Shown here piece by piece: positions 11,001 through 18,867 of a stretch of 64,000 nt of DNA (its first letter is position 1; each line of letters begins with the position of its first letter). This stretch comes from Rhynchopus euleeides (taxonomy: Eukaryota > Euglenozoa > Diplonemea > Diplonemida > Diplonemidae), in the NCBI GenBank assembly GCA_963210315.1, contig OY723257.1, positions 930,001-994,000 of the forward strand, written 5' to 3'. A model generated the notes under the pieces. It made no database searches. It was not told where the DNA came from and was given only the letters and a program-made list of their open reading frames with translations. A program made the position numbers and the translations under genes.

Positions 11001-11975
11001 GACAGGGGCGGCGGTGGTAGCTGCAGGAGAGGCGGCCAGGGGATCCGGAGGAGGAGGCGGCGGCGCATCATGCGAAGCATCGACGTCGTGCCCGTCACCG
11101 TCCGATGCCTCACGTGCGTACAGCACGAGTGCTGGCTTCGCGTTCGCACGATTGAACGGCGCCACAGAGCAATCCGTCACACGATCAGTCGTGATCGACT
11201 TCCACTTCAGAGTGGTGGCGGGGCCACGAGCGCACAGCGTCTCCCAGGCGATCCCCTTCGCGAGGGTCAGCCCGGACTTTGTGCACGATGCACCGACAAA
11301 CCGGTACCGGTGATTCACCGGCTGCACCGTGCCCACCTGCACCACCCCGTTGCCGTCAACGCCAAGCTCACGAAGGGCGGAGAGGTCTCTTAATTCCTTG
11401 ACGTTGACGGTTTCCGCAAGCTCCGTCAGGTGCTTCTGCTTCTCGCCGGATGCAGAAAACCGCTGCGTCGAGAGGAACAGGAGGTGCGGGGCCTTCTCGA
11501 CGCAGAACTGCGCAGCCCGGACAGCACCACATGTGCACGGACCTTGCTTCTCCATAAATTGAGAAGCAACGCGCTGCACCTCGTCCTTCACGACGCCCAA
11601 CATCACAACCATGCTGTCTGTAATAGCTGTGCGGAACTCACCACAAGATGGGCAGCTGTAGACGGTGGCGCTTTTGGTGGTGCAGAGGTGCTTCAGGTGC
11701 GGGTGTTTGTGTCCGAGGGCGGAGAGACTGACGTCAGGGTTGGGTCGCTGCGGGTCCTGCGAGGTGATCATCTGGGGCTCGTTCTCATCGGGGGTTGTGC
11801 TCCGCAGGGACTGGAGGAGGTTGCTCAATACACCTTGGCACTCCCGCAGTACTGTACATGCCAGCAGCTGGAGGATAGTTACAAAGCTGCCACTCCCCGA
11901 CGCCACCCCCCTACTGGCCCCTTCAGGCCTGAAAGCCCAAAAGCTCCCGGAGATTTTTGCAGTGGTGCGCACCAT
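8004..11975 (-). CDS. hAT family transposase
   Basis: This is an intact frame of about 1323 codons from the ATG at 11975. The frame is open further up to 12167, but without a plausible ATG. A BED-like zinc finger is suggested near 10300-10130 (WRCTTC, then RHMGGAAHKRAV). The catalytic core shows KVDGTT (about 9810) and AADGASTM (about 9600), the two conserved acidic sites of hAT transposases. DVHDAAHMHQL (about 9530) matches the CxxH-like segment of the ZNF862/KIAA1586-type hAT branch. A degenerate C-terminal dimerisation region (VFVEAAFSVVTRMRG, about 8680-8630) precedes an acidic tail. The protein would cut and paste the surrounding element. Its length exceeds typical hAT transposases (600-900 residues) because of added N- and C-terminal parts. 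A TATTTATT box lies upstream at about 12042-12050. Confidence 0.85.
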   Translation of the reverse strand: MVRTTAKISGSFWAFRPEGASRGVASGSGSFVTILQLLACTVLRECQGVLSNLLQSLRSTTPDENEPQMITSQDPQRPNPDVSLSALGHKHPHLKHLCTTKSATVYSCPSCGEFRTAITDSMVVMLGVVKDEVQRVASQFMEKQGPCTCGAVRAAQFCVEKAPHLLFLSTQRFSASGEKQKHLTELAETVNVKELRDLSALRELGVDGNGVVQVGTVQPVNHRYRFVGASCTKSGLTLAKGIAWETLCARGPATTLKWKSITTDRVTDCSVAPFNRANAKPALVLYAREASDGDGHDVDASHDAPPPPPPDPLAASPAATTAAPVAPAPHAAFYTGEGACHVAAFDSAGRLSPWLTAMKLAQSTGGVNIGLVPGWVQRDLYSSGHYCLRVLDCLARSIPITEPTRTSAAALLEGVDSPEAEALTVKLRRPRLMDTRFLVDEELDTNTASVALQTFRTSRGLNVHFSIVDTTQPRTFGLLLPSLMAQYPLRLVFDTAKAHFLLLMAANKKYVPEGSMVNGLLRIQQRQAQLAIQEKQQRKIHAAASGVVRLPDGRWRCTTCAPFLVQLEGEFSEQPHLLRYARGEASMSATTVGRQQSNIRRHMGGAAHKRAVQLSTPGSENTNVTATDIPKQTLCAKVKVTSEQYTSLVNLVYNVATATQRAEGLSSVGARLQDDKRKGLHVLDTHYSRKVAKEFQTILWEVLPRGVVGAVRACRAATLKVDGTTFARIDLMIVIVSGISRTDCAMKDWCVGTVDLKKADAESQKDELVKLFDSLQLSQWARRSLKGFAADGASTMKSLRGKLEIAWGCTLIDVHDAAHMHQLSVGLIKKTRKVVEHSRLLRHWVAFFRSTARQKSLQIISGGKCLSFPKEHSVRWAAATFRRLNAAVVNFDFTVAMLGEIQPPPFFFHKLTPEYSLSTCILADVFDINKGVSEALQKRDLSLSSMESILQNALTVHKVLARQPGKHEAKFYENQGTTSLPPGVVAEMTSWRSKLCHTIYKDLAKRWEEYPCRSFSSFFATSGKDSTCECLMALASRLGYDQAEILSIGMEWVKLRLECTDLRGNLLKEFVVDFLLESESSTFAIVLEAMVALSPSTVFVEAAFSVVTRMRGSFRKALSAASISQELGITLELSHDDAARKIIVEETVNTFLANKKRRFTARSLTPLPTLTTVELVDLDAAMGSLFAGVEDCDEESDGSWEDDNADALSIVSLVEEVPEDPFLTSLLADAAPPVVPPATLQHVTFQLPASSTPGTPSTLPTPQPEEPPQLPPTQAAPAERRREVGPHPEEPQEKRARVHVDIDVDMEEDWGEWAYVSDAETSE

Positions 11976-12041
11976 ATTCGCGGAGTACGTGAGGTTGGGT
12001 GAGTGTGAGGTCAGGGTCCTGTCGAAGGGTAGTCGAGTGGG

Positions 12042-12050
12042 AATAAATAG
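12042..12050 (-). promoter_or_regulatory. Possible TATA box of the hAT transposase
   Basis: On the minus strand the sequence reads CTATTTATTCCC, about 70 bp upstream of the transposase ATG at 11975. Position and composition suit a TATA element; there is no further support. Confidence 0.25.
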
Positions 12051-12240
12051 GGAGGTCCTCAGGAGTGCAATACAACAGCAATACACAGGCAACACACCAG
12101 CAACACGCAAACCGAGGCAAGAGGAGGTGGGCGGGGTCATCCTGCGGAGTCTCCAGTTGGCCAGCAAGGCGAACTGTACGGGGGAGAGACTTCCCTTCCA
12201 TCCTTGTGTGCGCCCTGTCGACTGGGAAAATCTTAGAAAA

Positions 12241-12314
12241 ATGGAACACTATCGACACATGTCACTCAACACGGGGGAATGGGGAGGGGAGAGGTTGTGG
12301 TGAAACGCACACAC
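12241..12314 (+). repeat. Split repeat A, outer copy
   Basis: It is nearly identical to 12432-12505 (starts ATGGAACACTATCGACAC, ends GAAACGCACACAC) and is directly followed by repeat B. Confidence 0.9.
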
Positions 12315-12430
12315 CTCGACCTGTGATGAGGTGAGATGTGGCTCTGCAATTACGGCACTACGCGTGCCGTAAACTCGAATGACCTGCTTTCTCCGTGTTC
12401 CATTTCCTCCTTCATTGCATGAGGCTACAA
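12315..12430 (+). repeat. Split repeat B, internal copy
   Basis: It starts CTCGACCTGTGATGAGG, ends TGCATGAGGCTACAA, and recurs at 17443-17560. A short inner palindrome ACGGCACTACGCGTGCCGT lies in the middle and may be a recombinase site. Confidence 0.9.
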
Positions 12431-12431
12431 A

Positions 12432-12505
12432 ATGGAACACTATCGACACATGTCACTCAACACGGGGGAATGGGGAGGGGAGAGGTTGTGGTGAAACGCA
12501 CACAC
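12432..12505 (+). repeat. Split repeat A, inner copy
   Basis: It repeats 12241-12314 and adjoins the coding body, which ends about 95 bp further on. Confidence 0.9.
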
Positions 12506-12600
12506 CCAACCCCCTAGGACCCCTAGGGACTGAGGAGCTCCGCTCATCAGCTAAGATGGCCCCGTGCCGCCAGCATGGCACACAGCTCCGTCTGGTCCCT

Positions 12601-14217
12601 TTACAGATCGATGACGACCTCGCCCCGCGCACCCCTCGTGAAGGGATCGGCCTTCTGCTCGTGGGTCGGCACCCACTCGGGCAACACCTGCAGCTGCGCC
12701 GCTGCAGCGACGTCGAACAGCACCTGCAGGCACCTATTGGCGACGTAATTGCCAGAGTGCCCCTTCAGGATGCTCCGCACTACCGGGAGGTTGTCGACCT
12801 TCAGTCGCAGCTTGCACCGCCGGCGCCCCAGCCGGGAGGCCAACCGCACCCCCAGTGCAGCGGCCCACATCTCCTTGATGTAAATGTGTGCTGACGCTTC
12901 GCCGGCCCCGAAGGCCCCCTGCGCCACCTCGCCGGTCTCCGCAAGCGCCGCCCACGCGCGTGATGACGCGTCTGTCCACACTGTGCACTCCTCGTCGTAT
13001 GGAGCCTCCCGGTCCACCCACCGGTTCTCCGCGATCGCCTGCAGACATACGCGCGCGTCCCAGACCGCACTCGGCTGCATCCTGGTGGGCTCGTCCCACG
13101 CGTTGTTGTTCGTTGATACATGCCGCGCGATGCTGCGTATGGCCCCGATGAGGTTTGGCGAGTAGCACAGATGACGGCTTCGTGTGTACGTCCACCACAC
13201 GATGGCCCCCGTCACCTTGAAGAATGCCCGGGGTGTTGCCTCCCCGGACAACACGTTCTGCACATGCACCGCCTCCAGCAGCTGCGCCACCCATTTCTCC
13301 GAGGAGCGGAACCTCTTCGTCGGCCCCCGCAGGTCGAACTCCAGCCCGAAGGCCGCAAACTGTCTCTGGGGTTGCCCCTCGGCCTCCTCGTGCAGCTCGA
13401 CTCTCGCGTAGGCACACCTCTGCTTGAACTCGGTGTATCTCCTCGCCGCCTCCTCCTCGCTGCCCCCGAGGATGATGTAGTTGTCCACCCATGCGACGTT
13501 CCCCGGCCCTGCGAGAACCCTCGAGATGCGCTGCGCTATCGATGGGCTCCACGACCACCCCATGCACAGCACCTTCAGCCACAAGTCGAGTGTGCCGCCT
13601 CTGCCATCTCCCAGGCGCATGCCGAAGTACTTCCGGATCGGCTTCGCGAGGGGTATCTGGTAAAAAAATGATACTCCATCCGCGATCACGGCTGCATCTG
13701 CGTTCAGCACTGCGTCGATCACGTCCCTGATGCGCGGCAGCCGCATCTCAGGGGGGCGCCTCATCGCGGCGTTCAGCTTTCGTGCATCGACCACCAGCCG
13801 GAGATCCCCTGCCTTTTTTGCCACTGTGAAAGCCGGCATCGTCATCTGGGGGTCCCCCTGCATCGGCTCCACCACCTCCCATTCGAGCAGCTTGTCCGCG
13901 TGCTGCCGCATGTGCCGCGAGGTGCCCCTCGCCATCCTGCCGCCTGTCGGTTTCGTCAGCAGGCTCTCGAAGGCGTCGAGTGACGTGATGACGTCCAGCA
14001 CATCTTCAAGCTCCCCGTGGAGGTCCAGGCTGCGGACCGCGTCGAGGGCCATCCTGTTGGATGATATGGGTGCCAGCACCCCCCCCTCACGTTCGGCTTC
14101 CGGTCGCACCTGCGCTCCCTCCACCTCCACGGAGAAGTCCCCGCCGTACCCGATGTCCAGCCCAGCACTGCACGCCTCGTCCCCCTCGCCCTCGGGGTCG
14201 TATGCGTAGGCACACAT
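12601..14217 (-). CDS. Reverse transcriptase/RNase H of the YR retrotransposon
   Basis: The frame is open from 16407, but upstream of about 14300 it is only the alternative frame of the recombinase gene. I take the ATG at 14217, 90 nt after the recombinase stop, giving 538 residues. RT motifs: VVDARKLNA at 142-150, motif A AVIADGVSFFYQIPL with D180, GWSWSPSIAQR at about 220-230, and motif C VAWVDNYIILG at 241-251. In motif C the usual second Asp is Asn246. RNase H follows with all four acidic positions: D416 (WTDAS), E449 (IKEMWAA), D475 (KVDN) and D524 (KADPFTRG). It would copy the element RNA and remove the RNA strand. Expression is probably by frameshift or re-initiation after the recombinase frame. 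Confidence 0.85.
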   Translation of the reverse strand: MCAYAYDPEGEGDEACSAGLDIGYGGDFSVEVEGAQVRPEAEREGGVLAPISSNRMALDAVRSLDLHGELEDVLDVITSLDAFESLLTKPTGGRMARGTSRHMRQHADKLLEWEVVEPMQGDPQMTMPAFTVAKKAGDLRLVVDARKLNAAMRRPPEMRLPRIRDVIDAVLNADAAVIADGVSFFYQIPLAKPIRKYFGMRLGDGRGGTLDLWLKVLCMGWSWSPSIAQRISRVLAGPGNVAWVDNYIILGGSEEEAARRYTEFKQRCAYARVELHEEAEGQPQRQFAAFGLEFDLRGPTKRFRSSEKWVAQLLEAVHVQNVLSGEATPRAFFKVTGAIVWWTYTRSRHLCYSPNLIGAIRSIARHVSTNNNAWDEPTRMQPSAVWDARVCLQAIAENRWVDREAPYDEECTVWTDASSRAWAALAETGEVAQGAFGAGEASAHIYIKEMWAAALGVRLASRLGRRRCKLRLKVDNLPVVRSILKGHSGNYVANRCLQVLFDVAAAAQLQVLPEWVPTHEQKADPFTRGARGEVVIDL

Positions 14218-14306
14218 CCTCAGGATACCCTCGAAGTTGCTCGGCTTGGCGAGGTGGGCGGCGCACGACGGGAACGCCCCAAGAGCCCTGGGGATGCGCC
14301 CCGCCG

Positions 14307-16256
14307 CTAGAGCTGGCGTGATGTAGTCGCGGTCTCCTCCACGAGACGAGTCGCGGCCAGTGGGGCGTACTGCAGCAGCCCCTCTGTCGTCCGGTGGCGG
14401 GTCAGCTTCTGCACCGCTCGCAACTCGAGCCCCTTGTGAATCAGGTGGTGCACTGCCCCCCTGCGTAGACTGTGTGGCGTCAGCGCGGGGTTCACCCGTT
14501 TTACCGCCCGGGACACCTTGCTGTACGACACGCCTTGAACCAGGCCGCCGTCCCGGTTCTTCCGCATCGTCTTCCCCAGCACACCGTTCAGCTGCGTAGG
14601 CAAACACACCCCTGTAGTCTGTCCCTTCGCGAACGGGTCGTTCTTGGTGCCCCTCCAGGTTATAGATACCACCCCGTCGTTCTTCACCCGCACCTCTCGG
14701 GTTGCAATACTCTTCACGTCCGAGCACCTTGCGGCCCCGTGCCACATCAGCCCCAGTGCCAGTCGCACCTCGGGGTCCCGCTCGTCCCGCATCGCCTGCT
14801 CCACTTCTGCCTTCGTCGCCGGCACCGCCTGTGTCCGGGGCACCTCCGCCCCCATGCGCCTCAGTCCCCGTCTGAACGCGTCGAGCTTGTGCGAGTGCAC
14901 TGTGTCCTCCAGCATGTGGCGGTGCGCGGACGACACGGCGTAGCTGTAGGCCAGCCCCGAGGATGGCAGCACGTTGTCGACAGACATCTTCTTGGAGACC
15001 CACAAGATGATCGCCGTCCCCGTGTCGATGGGTCCCTCGGCGGCCTCCCAGGCCTGACGGAACTCCTGGAACCGCCGGTAGCACGACGCGATGTTGTCCC
15101 ATGTGGAGTTCGCGAGTGCCCGGTCCAGAACGGCGTTGGCTGCAGACACGACTTCCCCCCTCGTCCCGTCCGGGAGGGTTGCTGTCTCTGACATCCGCGG
15201 GCGTCCTCGAGTTGCTGGCCCCCTGCGCAGCCACCGCTGCAGCCCCGACTCGATTGTGTGGCCTTCCGCTGTCGGGTCCCGCCCCTGGGATCCCGTCTGC
15301 TGCACTGCTGGGCCGGCCCGCTCTGTCGCCTGCTCTCTCCGAGCAGTGTTGGTGACCGGCCACGGCCTGTGTGGCGTCATCCCGTGATCTTGCTGCGCCA
15401 TTTGCTCCCCCTGAGCACTGGGCTGTATTCTTACTAACCACGGTGTGCGTGGATTCTGCTCCCCCTGAGCTTGATGCACCGCTGGCTCCCCTTGAGCACT
15501 GGGCTGTGTGATTTGCGTTTTTACTAGCCACGGCGTGCGTGGATTCTGCTCCCCTTGAGCTTGCTTCGCCGCTGGCTCCCCTTGAGCACTGGGCTGTGTG
15601 ATTTTCGTTTTTACTATCCACGGCGTGCGTGGTTTCTGCTCCCCTTGAGCTTGCTTCGCCGCTGGCTCCCCTTGAGCACTGGGCTGTGTGATTTTCGTTT
15701 TTACTATCCACGGCGTGCGTGGTTTCTGCTCCCCTTGAGCTTGCTTCGCCGCTGGCTCCCCTTGAGCACTGGGCTGTGTGATTTGCGTTTTTACTAGCCA
15801 CGGCGTGCGTGGATTCTGCTCCCCTTGAGCTTGATGCGCCGCTGGCTCCCCTTGAGCACTGGGCTGTGTGATTTCCGTTTTTACTAGCCACGGCGTGCGT
15901 GGATTCTGCTCCCCTTGAGCTTGATGCGCCGCTGGCTCCCCTTGAGCACTGGGCTGTGTGATTTCCGTTTTTACTAGCCACGGCGTGCGTGGATTCTGCT
16001 CCCCTTGAGCTTGATGCGCCGCTGGCTCCCCTTGAGCACTGGGCTGTGTGATTTCCGTTTTTACTAGCCACGGCGTGCGTGGATTCTGCTCCCCTTGAGC
16101 TTGCTTCGCCGCTGGCTCCCCTTGAGCACTGGGCTGTGTGATTTCCGTTTTTACTAGCCACGGCGTGCGTGGGTTCTGCTCCCCTTGAGCTTGATGCGCC
16201 GCTGGCTCCCCTTGAGCACTGGGCTGTGTGGTTTGCGCTTTTACTCGCCACGGCAT
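14307..16256 (-). CDS. Tyrosine recombinase with N-terminal 30-residue repeats
   Basis: The frame is open from 16364 (TTG); the first ATG is at 16256. The N-terminal third is about ten 90-bp tandem repeats encoding a 30-residue unit (RTPWLVKTEITQPSAQGEP type). The C-terminal 340 residues form a tyrosine recombinase. Counted from 16364, the catalytic set is R546 (GAARCSDV), K574 (RGTKNDP), H631 and R634 (TPHSLRRG), H657 (LTRHRTTEG) and Y666 (LLQYAP). All are present at normal spacing. It would insert the circular DNA copy by site-specific recombination, which fits the absence of a TSD. The gene lies between gag and RT. Confidence 0.88.
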   Translation of the reverse strand: MPWRVKAQTTQPSAQGEPAAHQAQGEQNPRTPWLVKTEITQPSAQGEPAAKQAQGEQNPRTPWLVKTEITQPSAQGEPAAHQAQGEQNPRTPWLVKTEITQPSAQGEPAAHQAQGEQNPRTPWLVKTEITQPSAQGEPAAHQAQGEQNPRTPWLVKTQITQPSAQGEPAAKQAQGEQKPRTPWIVKTKITQPSAQGEPAAKQAQGEQKPRTPWIVKTKITQPSAQGEPAAKQAQGEQNPRTPWLVKTQITQPSAQGEPAVHQAQGEQNPRTPWLVRIQPSAQGEQMAQQDHGMTPHRPWPVTNTARREQATERAGPAVQQTGSQGRDPTAEGHTIESGLQRWLRRGPATRGRPRMSETATLPDGTRGEVVSAANAVLDRALANSTWDNIASCYRRFQEFRQAWEAAEGPIDTGTAIILWVSKKMSVDNVLPSSGLAYSYAVSSAHRHMLEDTVHSHKLDAFRRGLRRMGAEVPRTQAVPATKAEVEQAMRDERDPEVRLALGLMWHGAARCSDVKSIATREVRVKNDGVVSITWRGTKNDPFAKGQTTGVCLPTQLNGVLGKTMRKNRDGGLVQGVSYSKVSRAVKRVNPALTPHSLRRGAVHHLIHKGLELRAVQKLTRHRTTEGLLQYAPLAATRLVEETATTSRQL

Positions 16257-16330
16257 GCGTGAATTCTGCTCCCCTTGAGCTTGTGGCACCGCTGGTTCCC
16301 CTTGAAGTGTGGACTGTGTGTGCAGTGGCG
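15431..16330 (-). repeat. 90-bp tandem repeats, about ten copies
   Basis: The unit contains CCCCTTGAGCTTG and CACGGCGTGCGTGG, with few differences between central copies. Because 90 is divisible by 3, no frame is disturbed by copy-number change. At least three frames (two minus, one plus) are open across much of the array. Confidence 0.9.
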
Positions 16331-16394
16331 GTGTGTCTGAGGGAGGTGTCGCCGGCCCGCACAACCCCGGCTCTCCCTGCGCAGGTGTGGCTTG

Positions 16395-17387
16395 TCACTT
16401 GCCCCACTTGGATCCCTTTCCCCCCTTACCTCCCTTCGGCACCACTGGCCTCTCTTCCTCCTCGTCCCACGCGCCCTCGGTGCGGCGCCGCTTGTTGTTG
16501 GCCTTCTCCTTCTCGCCCTCGCTCTGGGCTTGGCTCTGGAGCGACCTGAATAGTTGCTCCGTCAGCGCGCTTGCCGGCATGCCCTCCAGCCGCCGCTCCC
16601 AGTGCAGCTGCGCCGCGAGCCCGTACCACTCCCGGAGGCGCAGCCCCTCCAAGCGGACCAGGAGGTTGTGGGCAGCTTGCACTGCCTCAGGCTTCGTCGA
16701 CACGATGGGGATCAGGATGTCCAACACGGAGAGCGCGACCCGAAGTTCGTGCTGGGGCCCGGTCGCTGCCGCAGCCGCATCGTCCGCCCCCTTCCCGAAA
16801 CGATCACGCAGTGCCCTCATGGCCATTGCGTGCAGCGCTGGCGACTGCATCCGGTGGCGCCATTGCTCCACCACCGTGATGCGGGTGCCGGTCAGCCCCT
16901 CGCGTTCCAGCTTCGCCTGCCGCTCCTTCCTCTGCATATCATCCAAGACCTCCTCCAGAATTGCCTTGGTGTTTGGGTTATCCACACCCCTCATCAACTC
17001 CCAGAGGTCCCTCACCTTGGGCGTAGCGTCACTCATGTTGGCATCGGCGTCGCCCTCGTCCTCCTCCTTGAGGGTCCATGTTGCCTCACCATTGTGGAGA
17101 TACAGCGCGCAGAGGGGGCAGACCCAGTGTGGCTCCATCCACTGGTCGGTCATCTTCTCGACCGTCTGATCCCCCGTGCCCTCCATGTAGGCCTTCAGGC
17201 AGCTCTTCGTCGTCCGCCTTCCACACATGCGACACACAGACGAGTGCGCGTCGGAGTGCAGCGCCCCGCACTCCGGAAACACGCAGTCGGGGGTGCCGTC
17301 CACCCCCGCTGCGTTTCCCGGAACAACCGGGGTCGGAACATCGATCCACGCCTGGTCGATGATCACGGTTGCGTTCCGGTCCGGCAT
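16395..17387 (-). CDS. Gag-like protein with Cys/His cluster, YR retrotransposon ORF1
   Basis: I choose the ATG at 17387 (start MPDRNATV), just inside the 5' repeat; the frame is open 30 codons further. It encodes about 330 residues. A Cys/His-rich domain lies at roughly residues 25-95: CVFPECGALHSDAHSS, CRMCGRR, SCL and HWVCPLCALYL. This looks like a PHD/RING-type zinc cluster. The rest is helical and charged, with a basic Lys/Gly-rich C-terminus (KGGKGSKWGK) suited to nucleic acid binding. It is the first gene of the element, and its stop (16395) overlaps the next open frame by a few bases. Position and composition suggest a nucleocapsid-like role; sequence alone does not prove it. Confidence 0.7.
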   Translation of the reverse strand: MPDRNATVIIDQAWIDVPTPVVPGNAAGVDGTPDCVFPECGALHSDAHSSVCRMCGRRTTKSCLKAYMEGTGDQTVEKMTDQWMEPHWVCPLCALYLHNGEATWTLKEEDEGDADANMSDATPKVRDLWELMRGVDNPNTKAILEEVLDDMQRKERQAKLEREGLTGTRITVVEQWRHRMQSPALHAMAMRALRDRFGKGADDAAAAATGPQHELRVALSVLDILIPIVSTKPEAVQAAHNLLVRLEGLRLREWYGLAAQLHWERRLEGMPASALTEQLFRSLQSQAQSEGEKEKANNKRRRTEGAWDEEEERPVVPKGGKGGKGSKWGK

Positions 17388-17442
17388 TGTGTTGTTTGGT
17401 TGTTTGGGAGAGGTTGTGAGAGTTGTGGTGAAACGCACACAC

Positions 17443-17560
17443 CTCGACCTGTGATGAGGTGAGATGTGGCTCTGCAATTACGGCACTACGCGTGCCGTAA
17501 ACTCGAATGACCTGCTTTCTCCGTGTTCCATTTCCTCCTTCATTGCATGAGGCTACAAAA
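17443..17560 (+). repeat. Split repeat B, outer copy
   Basis: It repeats 12315-12430 and forms the 5' end of the element in the coding direction. About 20 bp of the end of repeat A also precede it (17422-17442). Confidence 0.9.
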
Positions 17561-17718
17561 AAAATTTCCTCTGCGAAAAACCCTTAGAAAAAAAAATTTC
17601 CCTTACAAAATTCTTAGAAAAAAACTTTTTTTCCCCGTACAAAAGTTCTTAGAAAAAAAGTTCAGAATCCTGAAAGTGGGGAACCAGCCCCCCAGTTAGG
17701 AACAGCCCTGCTCGTAAT

Positions 17719-18778
17719 GTCACTTTTTTATTTTGTACTGGGGCGGGACCAGTAATTAGCTCAAAAAGGCTGAAAAAATGCCGAAAATTTTCGAATCCCA
17801 GTCAGGGACCACTCTGAATCACCTGTATTGTGCAAAGAAACGGGTTTGTTTGCCGGAAAATCACAATGTGTGCCCTCTACAGGCCCCCCTACCCCCCGAG
17901 TACTCGGGGGGTAGGGGTGTATGAGGGGGGGGGTGGTTTCACCCAATTGGTGTTCCCAGTAAGAGGTGTAAATGGACACCCCATGGCCAAAACGACCCAC
18001 TGCGATCCGCACAGATCCCAAACGTTCCAAATAACGGGGTTTTGGAACACCCAAGGAGGGGGTCCCGCTGGGTGGGCTGGTGTGGTTGCCTCTCAGTCAC
18101 ATCCTATGACCAGCCCCTGGGCCAGACCCACGTTTCACGGACGAAGCTTGACAGCCCGACCACAGAAATGACCCCACTACGGTCCGCACAGATTCCAAAT
18201 AGTCAAAGGAACAGGGTTTTGCAACACCCGAGTAGGGGGTTCCTTTAGGGGGCGTTTTGGTACAATCTCGGCTCTGTAGTGATAAGGGGTTTCGCAGGCA
18301 GTGTCCTTAGCCTTCAGCCACTGTCAAGTAAGCCCATTCTATGGCTTGTCTTGAGGGTGCGTCGTCATCTGTTGGTCCCAGGTACAGACAAACAAACGCT
18401 GCAGCTGGGCGAGGGCTGACTGATGTGTCTTCCGACGTTCGAGACTTCGGACAACCTAGTTTGGTGAGTCTCGAGCCAGGCTCCTAAGGCCTCCAGAGAC
18501 AGGTCCTTCCGCAGCAGTCAGAAGAATGACTTCCTGCAAACCAGAGGGCCTGGGTGGATATTTGAGCCACATGGAGGCCCCCTACATCAGGAAATGGGCA
18601 CCACAAGGTCTGGGACGAGGCCGGTGGTAGTGTTGGTGCAGTCTGGGCTCTGTATTGGAGGTAGCGTGTTTCCCACAGGAGAGAATAAAAAAGTGGCATT
18701 ATTGCTTATGCACAATGTACGCACAAACTACGCAAAACTACGCACGAACTACGCAATTTGGGCCTTTCAGCAACACCA
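17719..18778. other. Non-coding interior of the 1142-bp element, copy 1
   Basis: It matches 33713-34772 closely and has no convincing gene. It contains the perfect palindrome TACCCCCCGAGTACTCGG and its continuation at about 17890-17913. The right subterminal repeats ACGCACAAACTACGC and ACGCACGAACTACGC lie at 18719-18755. Confidence 0.8.
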
Positions 18779-18867
18779 GCCCACTTATCGCCTTGACAGA
18801 ATGGGCGATAATGAGGGCGATAATTTTTGCGATTTGGGCGATAACCGAATCGCCCGCACCCTATGCC

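Larger units (their letters stand above)
12241..17560 (-). mobile_element. Tyrosine-recombinase retrotransposon with split direct repeats
   Basis: The element is about 5320 bp. In plus-strand order it reads A (12241-12314), B (12315-12430), A (12432-12505), coding body, B (17443-17560). Read in the coding direction this is B, body, A, B, A: the split direct repeat layout (A1-body-B1-A2-B2) of Ngaro/PAT/VIPER-type elements. There is no TSD, as expected for recombinase-mediated insertion. The coding order is gag-like, tyrosine recombinase, then RT/RNase H. I recall this order from the kinetoplastid VIPER/TATE elements; DIRS and Ngaro place the recombinase last. The element sits in an A-rich run of the hAT 5' region. 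Confidence 0.9.
7798..17710 (-). mobile_element. hAT DNA transposon with 8-bp TSD, interrupted by a retrotransposon
   Basis: The ends are CAGGCCTGGGCGGGGAACC at the left and, read inward from the right, CAGGGCTGTTCCTAAC, with a subterminal GGGGAACCAGCC on both sides. The 8-bp TSD CTCGTAAT lies at 7790-7797 and 17711-17718. The unoccupied target is present at 33705-33712. TSD length, the CAGG termini and the internal transposase gene agree on hAT. Without the nested retrotransposon (12241-17560) the element is about 4593 bp. The right subterminal region (17561-17670) has at least three direct copies of TTCTTAGAAAAAA, with one inverted copy at the left end near 7858. Confidence 0.9.
7716..18778. 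mobile_element. 1142-bp TIR element, copy 1, split by hAT
   Basis: The left end TGGTGTTGCTGAAAG is mirrored by CTTTCAGCAACACCA. The 5-bp TSD GCCCA lies at 7711-7715 and 18779-18783. Subtracting the 9913-bp hAT insertion and its extra 8-bp TSD gives 1142 bp, the same length as the intact copy at 33631-34772. Both ends carry repeats of ACGCACGAACTACGC type just inside the termini. The superfamily is not identified. Confidence 0.85.
7011..18867. mobile_element. 789-bp TA-flanked element, split by nested insertions
   Basis: Left end 7011 starts GGCATAGGGTGCGGGCGATT and the right end at 18867 is its reverse complement. TA flanks both ends (7009-7010, shared with the neighbouring MITE, and 18868-18869). 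Both subterminal regions are rich in TTATCGCCC motifs, pointing inward from each side. Removing the inner element (7716-18778) and one TSD copy leaves 789 bp. It has no coding capacity and is probably a Tc1/mariner-type non-autonomous element. Confidence 0.65.

Noticed and set aside
12601..16407. One 1268-residue protein covering the whole RT frame
   Set aside because: Upstream of about 14300 this frame is the alternative frame of the recombinase gene and its repeats, and it begins at GTG with no ATG. I keep only the part from 14217.
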